From: Flavobacterium sp. JAS
GTDB taxonomy: Bacteria > Bacteroidota > Bacteroidia > Flavobacteriales > Flavobacteriaceae
Assembly (NCBI RefSeq): GCF_020991455.1
Contig: NZ_JAJMOX010000012.1
Span: 177,487 to 241,486 of the forward strand
DNA length: 64,000 nt
Direction of reading: 5' to 3'
The notes under the pieces were generated by a model. That model worked only from the letters and a program-made list of their open reading frames with translations. It was not told where the DNA came from and did no database searches. Made by a program: the position numbers and the translations under genes. Below are positions 18,801 through 28,251 of the stretch, piece after piece. The first letter of the stretch is position 1, and every line of letters begins with the position of its first letter.

Positions 18801-18893
18801 AAGAAAGAAAAAATTGAAATGGATCAAGATATGAAAAATAGTGTCTCCAATTTAATTGCTAATGAATACTTACAACAATATCAATACAGATAA
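15819..18893 (+). CDS. hsdR: Type I restriction enzyme R subunit (HsdR)
   Basis: A 1024-aa restriction subunit. The nuclease core has PDITV (Asp119) and FIEVKKP (Glu133, Lys135). The helicase Walker A HTQGSGKTAL lies near residue 318, DEAH (LDEAHRS) near 428, followed by ALTGTPLL. Later helicase motifs include LLTGFDAKRLKKL and QTLTRVNRPYK. It translocates DNA and cuts unmodified DNA when joined with HsdM and HsdS. It is the first gene of a collinear set, 6 bp ahead of HsdM. The order R-M-S is one of the usual ones. All key residues seem present, so it should be active. Confidence 0.95.
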   Translation: MKFNEDSRVKIPAILHLMRLGYKYIPLNEQNRIEDNNIFPSIFIPKIAVLNGISEQEAQRLLDEINLELDYEDLGKKFYERLTSTSGLKLIDFEKFDNNDFHITTELTCKTGDEEFRPDITVLINGMPLAFIEVKKPHNKEGVIAERTRINTRFKNKHFRRFANITQLLLFSNNMEYEDGIVEPIFGAFYATPAYDQVHFNYFREDVDYPVIEKQKEIDEKIENELLKDNNLIVIKNSPEYITNKQTNTPTNRILTSLFSKERLKFILQYAIVYVEEEVTGKIAYQKHIMRYPQLFATKAIATKLEAGQNKGIIWHTQGSGKTALAYYNVKHLTDYYAKKQIIPKFYFIVDRLDLLIQASSEFANRGLKVKQVNSKQDFIADLKVVGAIHNDSGVQEITVVNIQKFSEDAIGISNINYDINIQRVYFLDEAHRSYNPKGNYLANLINSDRSAVIIALTGTPLLKEVAKEYDSKMLFGNYFHKYYYNMSIADGYTLRLIREQIEGNFKMEMKDIMDQIKVLQGDISTRKIYAHPKFVEPLLKYITNDIIKFRRDEQDASLGGMVVCDSADQAKELFSLFQEKYGYQETDASILMAAEPPTKYGNHDEPVLTAALILHDENDKTVRKELIKTYKKGKVDLLFVYNMLLTGFDAKRLKKLYLARVIQDHNLLQTLTRVNRPYKKYQYGYVVDFADISKAFDRTNKMYFDELQEQLGDEMEMYSYLFKSQDEIQREIQEIKETLFHYDTQNRELFSQQIAQLTDKKELLRLIKALRTAKELKNIIAVNGYEALDGIADFDIWNRLLLEAQNRLDNLNFVESIGNEEASANLLNTALEEVIFQFIKVDESELVLADEFKNILRKTRESLQTNFDQFDPQFVSLREELERIFKKKNLSEVTQADMIENMHLLQKIYDRAKELNRKNALLKAKYENDEKYTRIHKRLNEKGTLNAKEMQLHKALMQVKQQVDIKLEGQEDLMKNEAFFKRYLLQLVVQEFKKKEKIEMDQDMKNSVSNLIANEYLQQYQYR

Positions 18894-18899
18894 GATACA

Positions 18900-20516
18900 A
18901 TGACGCAGGACATTACTTTCATGACAAAAACAAAGGCACTGATAAACAACCTCAAGAGTGTATGTGCCAATTATGGTTTAGGAAATGACGGAAACGAATT
19001 TAAAATAATCACTCAGGTATTTTTATATAAATTTCTGAACGATAAATTCCGCTATGCGGTAAAACAGGAAAAACCAGAATTAGGCAAAACCGATAATTTT
19101 TCGAAAGGTTTACGTGAATTGAGTGAAGATGATTACTCTGACTTAATTGACTCATTAGACCCCAACATACCACGCTTACAGCCGGAGCATTTAATTTCGC
19201 ATTTGTTCTTGAAACAAAACGATAGTGACTTTGCGAAAACATTTGATGATACATTGCGTCAGATTTCGATAGAAAATGCTGAAGTGTTCTCAGTAAAATC
19301 ATTTACAGGAGCTAAAGATATTTTGTTTGATGAACTCACACAATTTATTTCAGACAGTTCACAGCGCGATGCTTTTGCCAAAGCTTTAATCAATAAGTTA
19401 TTTGAGTTTAGTTTTGAAGAAATGTTCGAGCAGAAATATGATTTCTTTGCTACCATTTTCGAATATTTAATTAAAGATTACAATACCGATTCAGGAGGGA
19501 AATATGCCGAATATTATACTCCTCATGCAGTAGCACGTATTATGGCTCAAATTATGGTACCAGGACCAGTAAAGGGTGTTAAGGTATATGACCCGAGTGC
19601 AGGATCTGGGACTTTATTAATGAGCATTGCCCATGAAATTGGGGAAGAAAACTGTACCATATACTCCGAAGACATTTCGCAAAAATCGAGTAATATGCTG
19701 CGTTTGAATTTGGTATTGAACAACCTGACACATTCCATCCCAAATATCATCAAAACCAATACAATAGCACAGCCTTCCTATTTAGATACCAAATTTGACT
19801 ATATCGTTTCAAATCCGCCTTTTAAATTGGATTTCTCCGATTTTCATGCCGACTTGGATAAAGATGCTTTCAAAAAACGTTTTTTTGCAGGAATTCCGAA
19901 AATACCAAACAAGGATAAGGATAAAATGGCCATTTATCTATTGTTCATTCAGCATATTATGCACAGTTTGAGTGAAACAGGTAAAGCGGCTATTGTTTTA
20001 CCAACAGGTTTTATTACAGCGCAAAGCGGTATCGAAAAGAAAATTCGCGAACGTCTTATTACAAACGGATGGTTACGTGGTGTGGTAAGTATGCCCTCTA
20101 ATATTTTTGCAAGTACAGGTACTAACGTTTCAGTTTTATTTTTAGACAAAGAAGCCGATAGTGAACATATCATCTTGCTCGATGCCTCAAAATTAGGAGA
20201 AACTGTAAAAGAAGGTAAAAACCAGCGTACTGTATTGACTAATAGTGAAGAAAATCGAATTATTGAAACCTTTAATAACAAAAAAGCTGTTGAAGATTTA
20301 TCAGTAGTTGTGGCAAAAGAGGAAATTATTACCAAAAACTATTCCTTTTCAGCAGGACAATATTTCGAAGTTAAAATTGAATATACTGATATTACTCCTG
20401 AATCCTTTTCAAAAAAAATGCAAAGTTTTGAAAGTAATTTGATCGATTTGTTTGCTGAAAGCAAGAAGTTAGAAAAAGAAATTGAGTCTAATTTGAAAGG
20501 GTTAAAACATGATTAA
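18900..20516 (+). CDS. hsdM: Type I restriction-modification N6-adenine methylase (HsdM)
   Basis: A 538-aa methylase. It has an N-terminal helical HsdM domain (about 10-150), then the methyltransferase core with motif I YDPSAGSGTL (near residue 231) and catalytic motif IV SNPPF (near 305). Later pieces include AIVLPTGF and GVVSMPSNIFASTGTNVSV, typical of HsdM. It methylates adenine in the bipartite target set by HsdS and forms the M2S core that HsdR joins. The last 8 bp overlap the HsdS start. Full length with intact SAM and catalytic motifs. Confidence 0.95.
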   Translation: MTQDITFMTKTKALINNLKSVCANYGLGNDGNEFKIITQVFLYKFLNDKFRYAVKQEKPELGKTDNFSKGLRELSEDDYSDLIDSLDPNIPRLQPEHLISHLFLKQNDSDFAKTFDDTLRQISIENAEVFSVKSFTGAKDILFDELTQFISDSSQRDAFAKALINKLFEFSFEEMFEQKYDFFATIFEYLIKDYNTDSGGKYAEYYTPHAVARIMAQIMVPGPVKGVKVYDPSAGSGTLLMSIAHEIGEENCTIYSEDISQKSSNMLRLNLVLNNLTHSIPNIIKTNTIAQPSYLDTKFDYIVSNPPFKLDFSDFHADLDKDAFKKRFFAGIPKIPNKDKDKMAIYLLFIQHIMHSLSETGKAAIVLPTGFITAQSGIEKKIRERLITNGWLRGVVSMPSNIFASTGTNVSVLFLDKEADSEHIILLDASKLGETVKEGKNQRTVLTNSEENRIIETFNNKKAVEDLSVVVAKEEIITKNYSFSAGQYFEVKIEYTDITPESFSKKMQSFESNLIDLFAESKKLEKEIESNLKGLKHD

Positions 20517-21786
20517 TTGGAGAAGAGTTGATAAAATAATTACGTATCATAGTAAAGGAGTAACACCCAAATATGTAGATAAAAGTTCAATAATTGTATT
20601 GAATCAAAAGTGTATAAGAAATAATAAAATTGATTATTCATTTGCTCAATATATAGATGATAATAAGGTTTACAATGAAGATAAGATTTTAAAAGTTGGA
20701 GATATACTTATAAACTCTACTGGTCAAGGAACAGCTGGAAGAATTGCAATGGTTGATTTTATTCCTGAAGGATTTCAAATCATTGTAGATTCGCATATTT
20801 TGATTTTAAGAACAAATAATTTTTATGAATCAAAATGTTTGAATTACAGTCTGTTTTCAATAGAAGCCAAACTTCAGACTTTTATGGACGGAAGTACTGG
20901 TCAGGGAGAATTTGATAAGATTAGATTATTTAATGTACATGTAGGATATCCAAAGGATAATATATCACAACAAAAAATTGCAAAAATACTTTCCGATTTA
21001 GATTCAAAAATAGAGCTCAATAATAAAATTAATGCTGAGTTAGATGCCATGTCTAAGACTTTGTATGATTATTGGTTTGTGCAATTTGATTTTCCTGATA
21101 AGAATGGGAAGCCTTATAAATCTTCTGGCGGTAAAATGGTTTGGAATGGGGAGTTGAAAAGAGAGATTCCTGAGGGGTGGGAAGTAAAAGAATTATCAGA
21201 TATTGCAAATATTACAATGGGACAATCTCCTCCAGGAGAAACCTACAATGAGGAAGGTATTGGGGCTATTTTTTATCAAGGTTGTACTGACTTTGGAAAA
21301 AGGTTTCCAACAATAAGAAAATTTACATCATCTCCAACACGTTATGCAAGGCAAGGTGAAATTTTACTTAGTGTTAGAGCCCCTGTAGGAACTATGAATA
21401 TTGCCAAAGAAGATTGTTGTATCGGTCGTGGATTAGCTTCCTTAAATAGTAAAGATAATTCTATTTCATATCTCTTTGGAGTGATGGTCAATCTAAAACA
21501 AATTTTTGACAGAAGAAATGTTGATGGAACTACATTTGGCTCAATAACAAAAGATGATTTGTTTTCCTTAAAAGTAATAAAACCTTCAAAAATAGTATTA
21601 GAAAAATTTAATAGCATCATAAATCCTTGTTTTCAAAAACAAAATAAACTTAGTGTAGAAAACATAGAACTCGCTTCGCTTCGCGATTGGTTGTTACCTA
21701 TGTTGATGAATGGGCAGGTTACAGTTGGGGATGTTGAGGAGAAATTGGGGATGGTTGCGGAGAAAGGAGATGGACATGGAAACTAA
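20509..21786 (+). CDS. hsdS: Type I restriction specificity subunit (HsdS)
   Basis: A 425-aa protein with two target-recognition domains, each followed by a conserved helical spacer. The first TRD covers about 1-150 and its spacer is QQKIAKILSDLDSKIELNN. The second begins at about 215 (GWEVKELSDIANITMGQSPP) and ends with SLRDWLLPMLMNGQV. It chooses the two half-sites of the recognition sequence for both cutting and methylation. The 3' end overlaps the following ATPase start, which is unusual and suggests coordinated translation of the restriction and Septu-like units. The recognition sequence cannot be predicted here. Confidence 0.93.
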   Translation: MINWRRVDKIITYHSKGVTPKYVDKSSIIVLNQKCIRNNKIDYSFAQYIDDNKVYNEDKILKVGDILINSTGQGTAGRIAMVDFIPEGFQIIVDSHILILRTNNFYESKCLNYSLFSIEAKLQTFMDGSTGQGEFDKIRLFNVHVGYPKDNISQQKIAKILSDLDSKIELNNKINAELDAMSKTLYDYWFVQFDFPDKNGKPYKSSGGKMVWNGELKREIPEGWEVKELSDIANITMGQSPPGETYNEEGIGAIFYQGCTDFGKRFPTIRKFTSSPTRYARQGEILLSVRAPVGTMNIAKEDCCIGRGLASLNSKDNSISYLFGVMVNLKQIFDRRNVDGTTFGSITKDDLFSLKVIKPSKIVLEKFNSIINPCFQKQNKLSVENIELASLRDWLLPMLMNGQVTVGDVEEKLGMVAEKGDGHGN

Positions 21787-23794
21787 TTTTAAAATAATTG
21801 CAATTAGAACGGGGGAAAAACCAACTAGATTTTTCGAGACACAAAGAACCGGTGCAAAATTAGATTTTTTTAAAAATCTAAGTGAAAACACTATTTATTT
21901 ATTTTATAAAAAATATAGTTTCCCAAATAATGACTTCAGTGAAGTAATATTTGATAAAGACAGTGATTTAGACTTATATAGTATAAATACTAAGGGGAAA
22001 AATATACCTATTAGTATTAATGCTATTGTAGGGAATAACGGTTCTGGAAAAAGTAGCCTAATAGAATTATTATATTGGGCAAACTATAATATCGGCTGTA
22101 TTTCTAAACTATTACGTGATGGAAGACGTAATAATGTTTTGCAGCCTTACAAGTTTTTAGATTTTGAAATATTATATGTCTCTAAAGAGAATCAATTAAT
22201 AAATTTAATTATTAGAGATGGAGCTGTTTTTCAACAAATGTTTGATTATAAACAAGGAAAATATCTTGTTTCAAATATTCAATTTGCCATTGAAGATGCT
22301 TCTGAATTACAAAATTTTTTCTACAGTATAGTAGTAAATTACTCGCACTATGCATTGAATTCGATTGAGATTGGAGATTGGATTGAACCTCTGTTTCACA
22401 AAAATGATGGATACCAAACCCCAATTGTACTACACCCAATGCGAACAAATGGAATTATTGACATCAATAGAGAAAATGGTTTATTAAAAAGACGTTTGCT
22501 TGGTAATATTCTAGAGCCTATTGGAAAAATACCTATTGAAGATTCTTTGAGAAATATTGCTAATAATAAAATTGTAACGCAGCTAAATTTAAAATACAAT
22601 TCTCATAAACCGTCAAATGACAAATATAGGGAATCAAAAGGTCTAGAGTTAAACCAAAAAGTGATTAATTCTATTGAGAAACATTTTGAATTTAAAATTT
22701 TAAACAATGAACTCAATGAAAATCTTTACGTTAATATTTCATTAAACTACATTATTGAAAAACTCCTAAAAATTAGTACGACTTACAGGCCTTATTTTAA
22801 ATATGGAGGAAAAGAGAAAGGTACCCTTAAATATATCGATGCTTTTATTAAAAGAATAAAAGAAAGTAATAGCCACATTATTTTTAAGGTTAAAGGAGCT
22901 ATTATTTATCTGAAGTACTATAAAGAGATTTTTGGTAACGATTATATTCTTCATGAAGAAAACCTTACAATTGAGGTAGAGGAATTATCTAAAAAAATAG
23001 AAATCATCAAACAAAAAGAAGAAAAAAATAACATCTTCTTAAATACGTTTACGATGGTTCCACCTGGTTTTTATGACACTGAAATTCTATTGAGTGACGG
23101 TACTTCTTTTAACTCACTTAGTTCTGGTGAAAAACAAAAGATACACAGCGTTAGTTCAATCATTTATCACATTATTAATTTGAATTCTGTCAAAGATAAT
23201 TTTTTAAATGAAAAGGATATTTATCATCATTATCCATTCCTAAATATTGTTTTAGATGAAATAGAATTATATTATCATCCAGAATGGCAAAAAAGATACG
23301 TAAAGGATTTGTTAGATTCTATTTCAAATATTCCAAAAGAAAGTATAAACAATATAGAGGGTATCAATATTACTTTTTTAACTCATTCACCTTTTATCTT
23401 ATCTGATATCCCTAGTACAAATGTTTTGAAATTAAAAAAAGGATTACCGGATGATTATAATGCTGAAGAATTAACCTTTGGAGCAAATATTAATGATATT
23501 TTATCGAACGATTTCTTTTTAGGAAATGGCTTAATAGGTGATTTTGCTAAAGAAAAAATTCAAGATATAATTGAATATATCAACGATGAAAAAAGAGGTG
23601 AAAAAGTATGGATTACAGAACCTATGGTTGCAAAAAAGGTGATTGAGCAAATAGGAGAGCCTTACTTAAATGATAAACTAAACGATATGTTTTTGGAGGC
23701 TTTTCCTGAGTTTAATGATTATGAGATATTAAAATTGGAAGAAAAAATGAAACATATAAAACAATTAAAAAATGGTTCCACTTCAGGTAAATAA
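21770..23794 (+). CDS. Septu-like PtuA ATPase (AAA_21/SMC-type)
   Basis: A 674-aa ABC/SMC-type ATPase. I place the start at ATG 21770 (a second ATG is at 21776), since the longer frame lies inside HsdS. Walker A is GNNGSGKSSL (near residue 88), the signature-like LSSGEKQKIH is near 452, and Walker B is IVLDEIELYYHPEW near 493, followed by a FLTHSPFIL switch. The middle is helical, as in PtuA, RecF-like and OLD-like defence ATPases. It overlaps the HNH gene by 23 bp. An ATPase plus HNH pair is the Septu arrangement, in which PtuA controls the PtuB nuclease during infection. It also resembles other overcoming-lysogeny-like systems, so the Septu name is probable rather than certain. Confidence 0.75.
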   Translation: MDMETNFKIIAIRTGEKPTRFFETQRTGAKLDFFKNLSENTIYLFYKKYSFPNNDFSEVIFDKDSDLDLYSINTKGKNIPISINAIVGNNGSGKSSLIELLYWANYNIGCISKLLRDGRRNNVLQPYKFLDFEILYVSKENQLINLIIRDGAVFQQMFDYKQGKYLVSNIQFAIEDASELQNFFYSIVVNYSHYALNSIEIGDWIEPLFHKNDGYQTPIVLHPMRTNGIIDINRENGLLKRRLLGNILEPIGKIPIEDSLRNIANNKIVTQLNLKYNSHKPSNDKYRESKGLELNQKVINSIEKHFEFKILNNELNENLYVNISLNYIIEKLLKISTTYRPYFKYGGKEKGTLKYIDAFIKRIKESNSHIIFKVKGAIIYLKYYKEIFGNDYILHEENLTIEVEELSKKIEIIKQKEEKNNIFLNTFTMVPPGFYDTEILLSDGTSFNSLSSGEKQKIHSVSSIIYHIINLNSVKDNFLNEKDIYHHYPFLNIVLDEIELYYHPEWQKRYVKDLLDSISNIPKESINNIEGINITFLTHSPFILSDIPSTNVLKLKKGLPDDYNAEELTFGANINDILSNDFFLGNGLIGDFAKEKIQDIIEYINDEKRGEKVWITEPMVAKKVIEQIGEPYLNDKLNDMFLEAFPEFNDYEILKLEEKMKHIKQLKNGSTSGK

Positions 23795-24737
23795 CACATT
23801 TGCTGAAACTCATTACAAAAACATCAAATTCAATTTATTAAACCAAATTGAAAGAGTTCTGGACGAGGATGGCATTCAAAAAAAACCAAGAAATGGTGTA
23901 AACTACATTATTGAATTTTCAGATCAATTAGAAAAAGATTTAGAATCATTGATTTCAGATCCTGAAAATAAATTAAAACCTTTGATTACATTAAGAGCAG
24001 ATTTATTAGAAAGATGGTTAACAATATTAATTACTAAAAGACCAAATTATTTCAATAAATGGCATGATGATAATTTAATTTTAAGAAACATATTTATTGA
24101 TAATGCTTATGATAACAAAAGTTTTGATAAGTGGGAATTCATAAATAATATAAATATAAATACTTGCCCATATTGTAATAGAAATTACATTTTTGCAATC
24201 AAAAAAAACAAAGATGCAAAGCCAGAAATAGATCATTTTTTTCCAAAATCAAAATATCCAATTTTGGGATTAACTTACTTTAATTTAATTCCTTCTTGTA
24301 AGTCTTGCAATGGTTTTGGTGCTAAAGAAGAAAAAGATCCAATTATTGAAGGGTTAACAAATCCATATCTTTTGAAAACTAGCGATTTTGTATTTACTCA
24401 CAAGATAAAAAATATTGCAATCATAAATCCGCTTGTCGGTAAGTCAGACGTAGAAGTTCATTTTAAATATGCTATACAAGGTCATTTAGATGTTTTTAAT
24501 TTAAAGGATCTATATGAGTTACATCACGATCATGCTTTAGAATTAATTATAAAAAAGAGAATTAAATATTCAAAAAAATATAGAGTCTATTTGAGTTCTT
24601 ACAAGGGGTTACAATTTAATAAATCCGAAATAGACCGAATGATTCTAGGTAATTATTCTCTAGAAAAACAACAGCATACGAGGCCTTTATCAAAACTTTA
24701 TCAAGATTTAGGTAAAGAATTGGGATTGATAAATTAG
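23772..24737 (+). CDS. Septu-like PtuB HNH nuclease
   Basis: A 321-aa protein. Its HNH/zinc region lies at 131-180: CPYC (Cys132, Cys135), EIDHFFPKS (Asp154, His155), then NLIPSCKSCN (Asn171, Cys176, Cys179). This is a complete Cys4-zinc HNH fold with the catalytic His. The N-terminal 130 residues and C-terminal 140 residues are helical with no known domain. It overlaps the upstream PtuA-like ATPase, which fits a PtuA-PtuB complex. It would cut DNA when the ATPase lets it. No reverse transcriptase is nearby, so it is not a retron effector pair in this setting. Confidence 0.78.
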   Translation: MVPLQVNNTFAETHYKNIKFNLLNQIERVLDEDGIQKKPRNGVNYIIEFSDQLEKDLESLISDPENKLKPLITLRADLLERWLTILITKRPNYFNKWHDDNLILRNIFIDNAYDNKSFDKWEFINNININTCPYCNRNYIFAIKKNKDAKPEIDHFFPKSKYPILGLTYFNLIPSCKSCNGFGAKEEKDPIIEGLTNPYLLKTSDFVFTHKIKNIAIINPLVGKSDVEVHFKYAIQGHLDVFNLKDLYELHHDHALELIIKKRIKYSKKYRVYLSSYKGLQFNKSEIDRMILGNYSLEKQQHTRPLSKLYQDLGKELGLIN

Positions 24738-24764
24738 AAATAAGCGAACAGAAATAATTGCATT

Positions 24765-26669
24765 ATGATTTACTGGCACATACAAATGTATCAACCTTGG
24801 GGAAGAAACAAAGGAAAAATTGAATCAAGATTAATGCTATTAGAGAAACAGCCTATAATAGGTACTGGAGATTGGGATGATTTCCAGTGTAGAAATTTCA
24901 CAGGAGAAAGTTCTGAAGGTTTAGAAATCAATGATATAATTTTAGTACGAGAAGGTGCTATTGCTGTAGCCCTATGTAGGATTAATAGTGATTGTTTTAC
25001 AGATCCTAATTTAAAATCAAAATTCCATCATGATTATTATAGGAATGTGGAAGTTTTAAGCTATTATTATGATAAAGATTTATTTCCTCAACCTCAAAGT
25101 ACACTTCAAAGATTGTACAATTCAAATACAGATTCTTGGAAATTTATAGACAAATTTTATAATAAGGTTATGCAATCACAAAATTTTGAAAAAATAAAAA
25201 ATATTCTTCACTACAAAAAACAAATCATCTTACAAGGCCCTCCGGGAACTGGTAAAACTAAATTTGCTAAAGAAATTGCAAAAAAAATAATTGAAGAAAA
25301 TGCATTTATTTCAGATCAGGTTATAATCGAAAATATAATTGAAAATCAGGTTATAAAATCGACTGAAAGGGAAAAGAATTATGAAGTTTTAGAGATAAAT
25401 TTTTCTGATAGAAAAATAAAAATTAAAAGAGAATCTGAAACAGAAGATTACACGAGTTTTGATGATGTAATAAATGCATTTAATTCAAAATTATGGGAAT
25501 CTAAATTGGAACAAGATAATGTCCGAAGAGCAGCTTCACTTGCAAAGTTTATTTATGAAAAGGTGAACTTTAAAAACACTTCTGATCAATTTAAACTTAT
25601 ACAATTTCATCCAAGTTATACCTATGAAGACTTTGTACGAGGAATTACAGCCGAATCAAAAGGAGATCGTATCGAATATAAAAATGTGAATAAAACACTT
25701 GGATTATTCGCAGATAAAGCTTTGAAAAATTTTCGGAATTCTCAAAAAGTTTCCGAACTAATTTCTAAAGAAATATGGGTTGATAAAAATTATCTGAAAT
25801 TCAAAGAGAATTTAGAATCGATCTTGGAAGAATCTGGAGAATTATTGATTAAGGAAGCAACTAAACCAAAAATAACTGCAATTGAAAATGATGCAATACG
25901 AGTAAACAGATATAGTAACGAAAAAGATTCTGTTTTAATAAAAGATAGTGATATTATTAATGGGTATATTGGATTGCACTTGGTTGTACCTAACGTGAAA
26001 ATACAGGATAATTTTTCACTTTCAAAATCTGCAAGAAGTGGTATGTATTATCTGTATCAAAATCTTATTGAAAAATTTAAAAAATACTTAGAAGAGAAAG
26101 AAACAGCTTTTGAGTTTAACAATGATTTCAAAAAAGAAGATCTTCGAAAATATGTTTTAGTAATTGACGAAATAAATCGAGCTAATCTTTCCTCAGTGCT
26201 GGGAGAATTAATTTATGCCTTAGAATATCGAGGAGAAACTGTTGAGTCTATGTATGATGTCGATGGCAATGATTTAATACTTCCAGCCAATCTTTATATT
26301 ATTGGCACCATGAATACGGCAGATCGCTCTGTAGGTCATATTGATTATGCCATTAGAAGGCGCTTCGCTTTTGTAGATGTTTTGCCAGAAAATCTGAAAG
26401 AGACACAAAATTTAGAAAATTTTGATGATGTACTATTTACTGAAGTAAGCAAATTGTTTGACACTAATCTTTCTCCTGAATTTGAGAAAAATGATGTCCA
26501 ACTGGGCCATTCTTATTTTATAGATAAATCTGAAGAAAAAGATGGTGTTCCAATGAATATTCGTTTAGAATATGAAATCAAACCTATATTATTGGAATAT
26601 GTTAAAGATGGTGTCTTAATCGGTGATGGAATTAAGAAAAAAATTGAGAATCTAGATAAATTATACTAA
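24765..26669 (+). CDS. mcrB: McrB-like GTPase of type IV restriction
   Basis: A 634-aa protein. The N-terminal about 120 residues form an EVE-like or McrB-type modified-DNA-reading domain (MIYWHIQMYQPWG, then GLEINDIILVREGA). The AAA+ motor has Walker A QGPPGTGKTKF near residue 158, Walker B LVIDEINRANLS near 466 and the McrB-specific GTP motif MNTADRS near 516, then the RRRFAF arginine motif. McrB-McrC cuts DNA bearing modified cytosines or other marks and so attacks phages with altered bases. It starts 27 bp after the HNH gene and its stop overlaps the McrC start. The N-terminal domain sets the modification preference, which is not readable here. Confidence 0.9.
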   Translation: MIYWHIQMYQPWGRNKGKIESRLMLLEKQPIIGTGDWDDFQCRNFTGESSEGLEINDIILVREGAIAVALCRINSDCFTDPNLKSKFHHDYYRNVEVLSYYYDKDLFPQPQSTLQRLYNSNTDSWKFIDKFYNKVMQSQNFEKIKNILHYKKQIILQGPPGTGKTKFAKEIAKKIIEENAFISDQVIIENIIENQVIKSTEREKNYEVLEINFSDRKIKIKRESETEDYTSFDDVINAFNSKLWESKLEQDNVRRAASLAKFIYEKVNFKNTSDQFKLIQFHPSYTYEDFVRGITAESKGDRIEYKNVNKTLGLFADKALKNFRNSQKVSELISKEIWVDKNYLKFKENLESILEESGELLIKEATKPKITAIENDAIRVNRYSNEKDSVLIKDSDIINGYIGLHLVVPNVKIQDNFSLSKSARSGMYYLYQNLIEKFKKYLEEKETAFEFNNDFKKEDLRKYVLVIDEINRANLSSVLGELIYALEYRGETVESMYDVDGNDLILPANLYIIGTMNTADRSVGHIDYAIRRRFAFVDVLPENLKETQNLENFDDVLFTEVSKLFDTNLSPEFEKNDVQLGHSYFIDKSEEKDGVPMNIRLEYEIKPILLEYVKDGVLIGDGIKKKIENLDKLY

Positions 26670-28045
26670 TGGGATTTCGTTTATCCGAACATAAAACTAT
26701 TCTCATCTCGATTGATGATACCATGGATGGTATTGTCAATCAAGAAAAATTAGATTTGTTAGAAACAGTTCAATCCAAACGTTTCAATACGAGCAGTCAT
26801 TGTTTTATAGCCACTCGAACGGAAGCCGGTTTCAAAATACAAGCAGATTATTGTATAGGACTTGACTGGTTAGGCAAAACAGGAAAATGCTTATATGTAG
26901 AACCTAAAATAAATAATTCTTCCGCACAACTTTTTAATCTAAAAACAGAAAGCGAATTTGAAGAAAATGAGGTAGGAGAATCTCCCGAGAATAGTAGAGA
27001 TAATATCTTCGAACTGGACTATTTGAAAATGCTGCTGCAAATAGTTTCTACTCCTGAGAGTAATTCCGAGTTAAAAGATTTAGTAAAAATTGATTGGCAG
27101 AATAAGTTCATCGAAATCGAACAAAAGGATGATAAACTTACTCCTTTGTTGATAGTTCATTTTTTGCAAATTCTAAAAAATATTGTTCGTAAAGGATTGA
27201 AGAAAAATTATTATAAAGTACAAGAAAACTTAAACAATCGTGTAAAAGGTAAAATTCTTATTAGCAAACATATTAAACGAAATGTTTTCAAAAATCGTTT
27301 TACAAATGCCTATTGTGAATACCAGAATTTTGGTGAAGACCATGCTGAAAATCGTTTCTTAAAGAAAGCCTTTCTGTTTGCAAGTGCATATGTAGAAAAT
27401 AAAGAAGTCTTTTTCGGAAATATTTTCAGGGATTTACAGCACTCTATTAATTATTGTCGTCCTGCTTTTGAATTAGTTTCAGAAGAAGTAAACGAATATG
27501 AATTAAAACATTGCAAACACAATCCGTTTTATCAAGATTATAAAGAAGCCTTAAAAATAGGGAGTTATATATTAAAACGATTTGCTTATAACATTACTCA
27601 AACTTCTACTCTAAAAATAATCACTCCTCCTTTTTGGATTGATATGCCACGTTTATTTGAACTCTATGTTTATAGCAAGATGGTAGAAGCCAATGCAGTG
27701 GATAAAAAAGATATTCATTATCAGTTTTCTACCTATGGCAATGCCTTAGATATTTTGGTGTCAAAATCAAATAATCATATGGTAATTGATGCCAAATACA
27801 AATTACATTATCAAGCTGGTCATTTACATGATGACATTCGTCAGGTAGCGGGTTATGCTCGTTTGAAGAAAGTTAGGAAACAGTTAAATGTTACAGATGA
27901 TAAGAATATTGATTGTTTGATTATTTATCCTGATATGGAAAATGGTATATCTGTACTAACTTTAGAAAATATTATACAGTTTCGTCAAGAAATAAAATCA
28001 TATTACAAGGTATTTAAATTAGGAGTAAAATTGCCTTGGATATAA
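26669..28045 (+). CDS. mcrC: McrC-like nuclease subunit
   Basis: A 458-aa protein whose ATG overlaps the McrB stop (TAATG), ensuring coupled translation. The N-terminal half is the McrC finger and beta region that stimulates McrB GTP hydrolysis. The C-terminal PD-(D/E)xK nuclease has MPRLFELYVYSKM, then ALDILVSK (Asp near 361) and VIDAKYKLH (Asp, Ala, Lys near 374-376). It would cut DNA once the McrB ring has translocated to it. It is the last gene of the 12-kb plus-strand block, followed by a shared terminator. It appears intact. Confidence 0.9.
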   Translation: MGFRLSEHKTILISIDDTMDGIVNQEKLDLLETVQSKRFNTSSHCFIATRTEAGFKIQADYCIGLDWLGKTGKCLYVEPKINNSSAQLFNLKTESEFEENEVGESPENSRDNIFELDYLKMLLQIVSTPESNSELKDLVKIDWQNKFIEIEQKDDKLTPLLIVHFLQILKNIVRKGLKKNYYKVQENLNNRVKGKILISKHIKRNVFKNRFTNAYCEYQNFGEDHAENRFLKKAFLFASAYVENKEVFFGNIFRDLQHSINYCRPAFELVSEEVNEYELKHCKHNPFYQDYKEALKIGSYILKRFAYNITQTSTLKIITPPFWIDMPRLFELYVYSKMVEANAVDKKDIHYQFSTYGNALDILVSKSNNHMVIDAKYKLHYQAGHLHDDIRQVAGYARLKKVRKQLNVTDDKNIDCLIIYPDMENGISVLTLENIIQFRQEIKSYYKVFKLGVKLPWI

Positions 28046-28203
28046 ATAACAATAATTAAAATATTATAATTACTGAAGAATTAAATTTCCTGTTTATCAA
28101 TAAAAGATTTCACTAAATAATCATATTTCTATTAAGTTAAATACAAATAAGCTAGAATAATAAATTTAATATTTTTTTAAGCTTAAAAAATATTCTAAAA
28201 AAA

Positions 28204-28242
28204 ATAGCCCAAAAAAATATGTCTTTTCATACCTTGGGCTAT
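28204..28242. terminator. Bidirectional terminator between McrC and CBASS
   Basis: ATAGCCCAA (from 28204) pairs with TTGGGCTAT (28234-28242), with A/T-rich runs on the flanks. It lies between the convergent ends of McrC (28045, plus) and the SAVED gene (28252, minus) and would serve both. Confidence 0.7.
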
Positions 28243-28251
28243 CTCAATTCT

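Noticed and set aside
21770..24737. PtuA/PtuB-like pair as a retron effector
   Set aside because: No reverse transcriptase nearby; the pair is embedded in a restriction operon, so a stand-alone Septu-like system fits better.
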